A program made the translations under genes and the position numbers. A stretch of DNA of 64,000 nucleotides from Urechis unicinctus (Eukaryota > Annelida > Polychaeta > Xenopneusta > Urechidae), in NCBI GenBank assembly GCA_034190875.2, contig CM067343.1, forward strand, positions 43,321,109-43,385,108. The letters are read 5' to 3'. Below, one piece after another: positions 61,854-64,000 of the stretch; within the stretch, counting starts at the first letter, position 1, and the number at the start of each line of letters is the position of its first letter. The notes under the pieces were generated by a model, which was not told the DNA's origin, did not search any database, and saw nothing but the letters and a program-made list of their open reading frames with translations.

Positions 61854-63940
61854 CGGGATCATCAGGCAATTTGGCCGCACCTCCGTCGGGATTCTCGCGG
61901 GTTTCTGATCCAAGAATTGGGGTTCGCAAGCGCCCTTGGTCACAGCGGTGGTTAATCTTTTAACGTTATCTGTAATACGAATACAATTGTGATTATGCTT
62001 ACATATATTAATTTTGACTAATAGACTAAGCTGTCATACCTGGTAACTAACATGAGACACCTCGTATAATCGGCTCCAAATATTAAACTTTTGTCACAAT
62101 AATGCATGTCTTATATTTGAATTTATTTTGATAAAATTGAGGTAAGAAAAGGACATATATCTAGATTATAACATGATTGTATGTGTATAACAATCACATG
62201 TAATTGTCTTGTACTCATAACTTGCTACCACAGTGCCATTTCCAGAGAAACCTCGTGGCGGAAGTGGAATCAGCATAGCAGCCCGCATGTCATAACATCT
62301 GACGTGTAAGGTTTGGAACAACACAAAGACAGGCCAATGATTGCATGCATGAACGCGATGTTTGATGCCAATTAGTGTTTGTTTTGACCAGGTTCCATTT
62401 TGCAACAGTTAAATCTGTCAGTTGCATGTTAAATGGTATCTGCTTAAGGGTTGGCATTGTTGATCAATATTCCATATCATCATTATTCATCCGATAGACA
62501 TTAGTCAGTGCGTTATTTTTTCGATTATTCAAACATTGAAAATGAGATGCATTTATATTGACGTATAATACGTTATTATTTTCCAGGTGATGATCTATAC
62601 AGATTCCGTAGTCATGCTATTCAAATATCACTTGAAATGACTTGCATTGGTCATGCCTTTTATGTTATGTCTATATGGCAACATTAATTGTTTGAGATAA
62701 TTAAGTCCTGGATGACTATTGCAATTCATAAAGATCTCCATGAATGTGTTTGTGTTATTTTTATAGCAGGATATGCCCTTAGACTTAGTGCGTTTGTACC
62801 TGCGTACTGTCTGTGCGAAGCAAACTTTTTTTGAGAACACGCATTCACGAGAACAAGATCACGAATATGTTACAATGCTATTGTTGCAGTCCAGATTATC
62901 TCGAATAATCGGCATTAATTCCCTTTTACGCAAGAATACATCATTAGATGTTTCAATTGCCGCCTCGTTTTTGAAAGACAGCCCAAGGTAAAAGGCATTT
63001 GTTGTCACCACCACTTTGCATTCGCATATGCGCCCGCGAACAGATTAGCGATAAACAGCGCACGGCCTGCAAAGAACACTACCACCGCTTCGCGCTGCTC
63101 GCACCTACGATGTTATTCCTCTAAAACGGCGGCCACATTGACATTCCAATCGAGCCAATGGTTTGAAAAGACTGCTCGTACTTCAGCTCTTATTTCCTTA
63201 TGAGACATCAATCAGAGGCCCCATAGGACCATGATTAACTATTATGGTCATTGTTACGATATACGGGACTGGTATGATTCCCTGGAAAACCAATGCATGA
63301 GAAAAGAAGACACCAATTCCCATGGAAGCACATATATCGTTTGATTAGTGCTGCTGCAGCTTTATACACAGCACTTGACTTAACCAAAATTGATCGTATT
63401 CCTAGGTAAGGGTCACAATAAAGGTCAACGAATAACTGCATTCTACGAACCGCAGACATTTACGCGGCATGATATTGCTAAGTTTTGTAATTACTTATTA
63501 CGAGTATTTTCTATTAAAAAAATATGACCAAGTAATGGATCATAATGTTGCCGTATGAATTTTGCTATAAATTTTCATTGAATAAAAAGAAAATACGCTG
63601 ATGCATGTAATGACATTTTCCCAGTGCAGGATAAAGTTTTTCATAGAATATCCAAACGATGGGATGATATATAGCAAGTCCTTCTGAATATTAATCAATT
63701 AATTTATTATACGACACTTCTTGCAATACATATCCGCTAATCAGCATTTGCTATGCCATACATGGTAGCCAGCAGCTCTAATTTGATATCTATTTGGCAT
63801 ACGATAGGCAGCTACTTCGTCATGTAGCTTCAATTTAATCATACATGCGTGCTGCCACGCTCATCCATCGGTAATTCAATATTTGGAATGTGCGATTTGA
63901 CGAATGTAGCGAAGGTTGGTGATCGAGCCTTGAAGATCTC
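61854..63940 (+). repeat. 2.1-kb recent direct duplication, copy 2
   Basis: Same orientation as copy 1, offset 4479 bp at the start and 4495 at the end. Copy 2 has small extra segments at about 62582 (TCCAGGTGA) and 62848. The sequence after 63940 no longer matches copy 1, so the right break is inside the window. Confidence 0.93.
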
Positions 63941-64000
63941 GTACATGTAAACAAATATAGAGAACAAAACTAACTGAAGAGAGACATTGCGTTTCGGTTA
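63941..64000. other. Window end, nothing recognised
   Basis: 60 bases beyond the end of the duplication; no feature. Confidence 0.5.

Noticed and set aside
61854-63940. Helitron (TC start, CTRR end, 3' hairpin) as an explanation of the 2.1-kb duplication
   Set aside because: The end is GATCTC with no hairpin and no CTRR, and no rolling-circle replicase is encoded.

Overview
The window looks like gene-poor, AT-rich chromosomal DNA from an animal, probably an invertebrate. The evidence is indirect. The only recognisable coding matter is decayed mobile-element or multicopy sequence of animal type: a THAP-type transposase, a domain like the P2X7 receptor C-terminus, and two LINE reverse-transcriptase relics. 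These carry short GT-AG introns. The remainder is non-coding DNA with long (TA)n tracts and duplications of several ages. I found no intact host protein gene, rRNA, CRISPR array, bacterial operon or origin. Long open frames that read as alternating Tyr/Ile, Val/Cys or Thr/His are microsatellites.

Layout. 1-10850: two co-linear, diverged copies of one non-coding unit (about 780-6960 and 7400-10800), each preceded by a TA tract. The second carries an expanded 27-bp minisatellite. 11250-15100: the richest part. On the + strand are two exons of a P2X7-C-terminal-like domain (12553-13182). Convergent on the - strand are exons of a THAP/Kolobok-like transposase (14857 down to about 13524). CRE-type sites and hairpins lie upstream of each. 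15416-15880: a tRNA-Asn-like sequence lacking its D arm, and a tRNA-like SINE head. 20505-21516 and 29231-30201: a dispersed 1-kb duplication. 34.8-38.3 kb: diverged tandem units. 40.3-41.4 kb: TA tract with a palindrome cluster, then a second SINE-like head. 45.07-45.35 kb: CR1/L2-like LINE relic. 47.68-49.28 kb: RTE-like LINE relic with a (GAT)n tail. 57375-59445 and 61854-63940: a recent 2.1-kb direct duplication, about 96-98% identical by eye.

The best candidate for something new is the convergent pair at 11.9-15.0 kb. A transposase relic and a P2X7-C-terminal-domain relic lie about 340 bp apart, both intron-bearing, decayed, and preceded by the same 13-base CRE-containing word. This suggests, but does not prove, one two-gene DNA transposon carrying this zinc-binding domain. 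No terminal inverted repeats were found, so the link is inferred from adjacency.

All identities and alignments were made by eye. Boundaries of diverged repeats are approximate.
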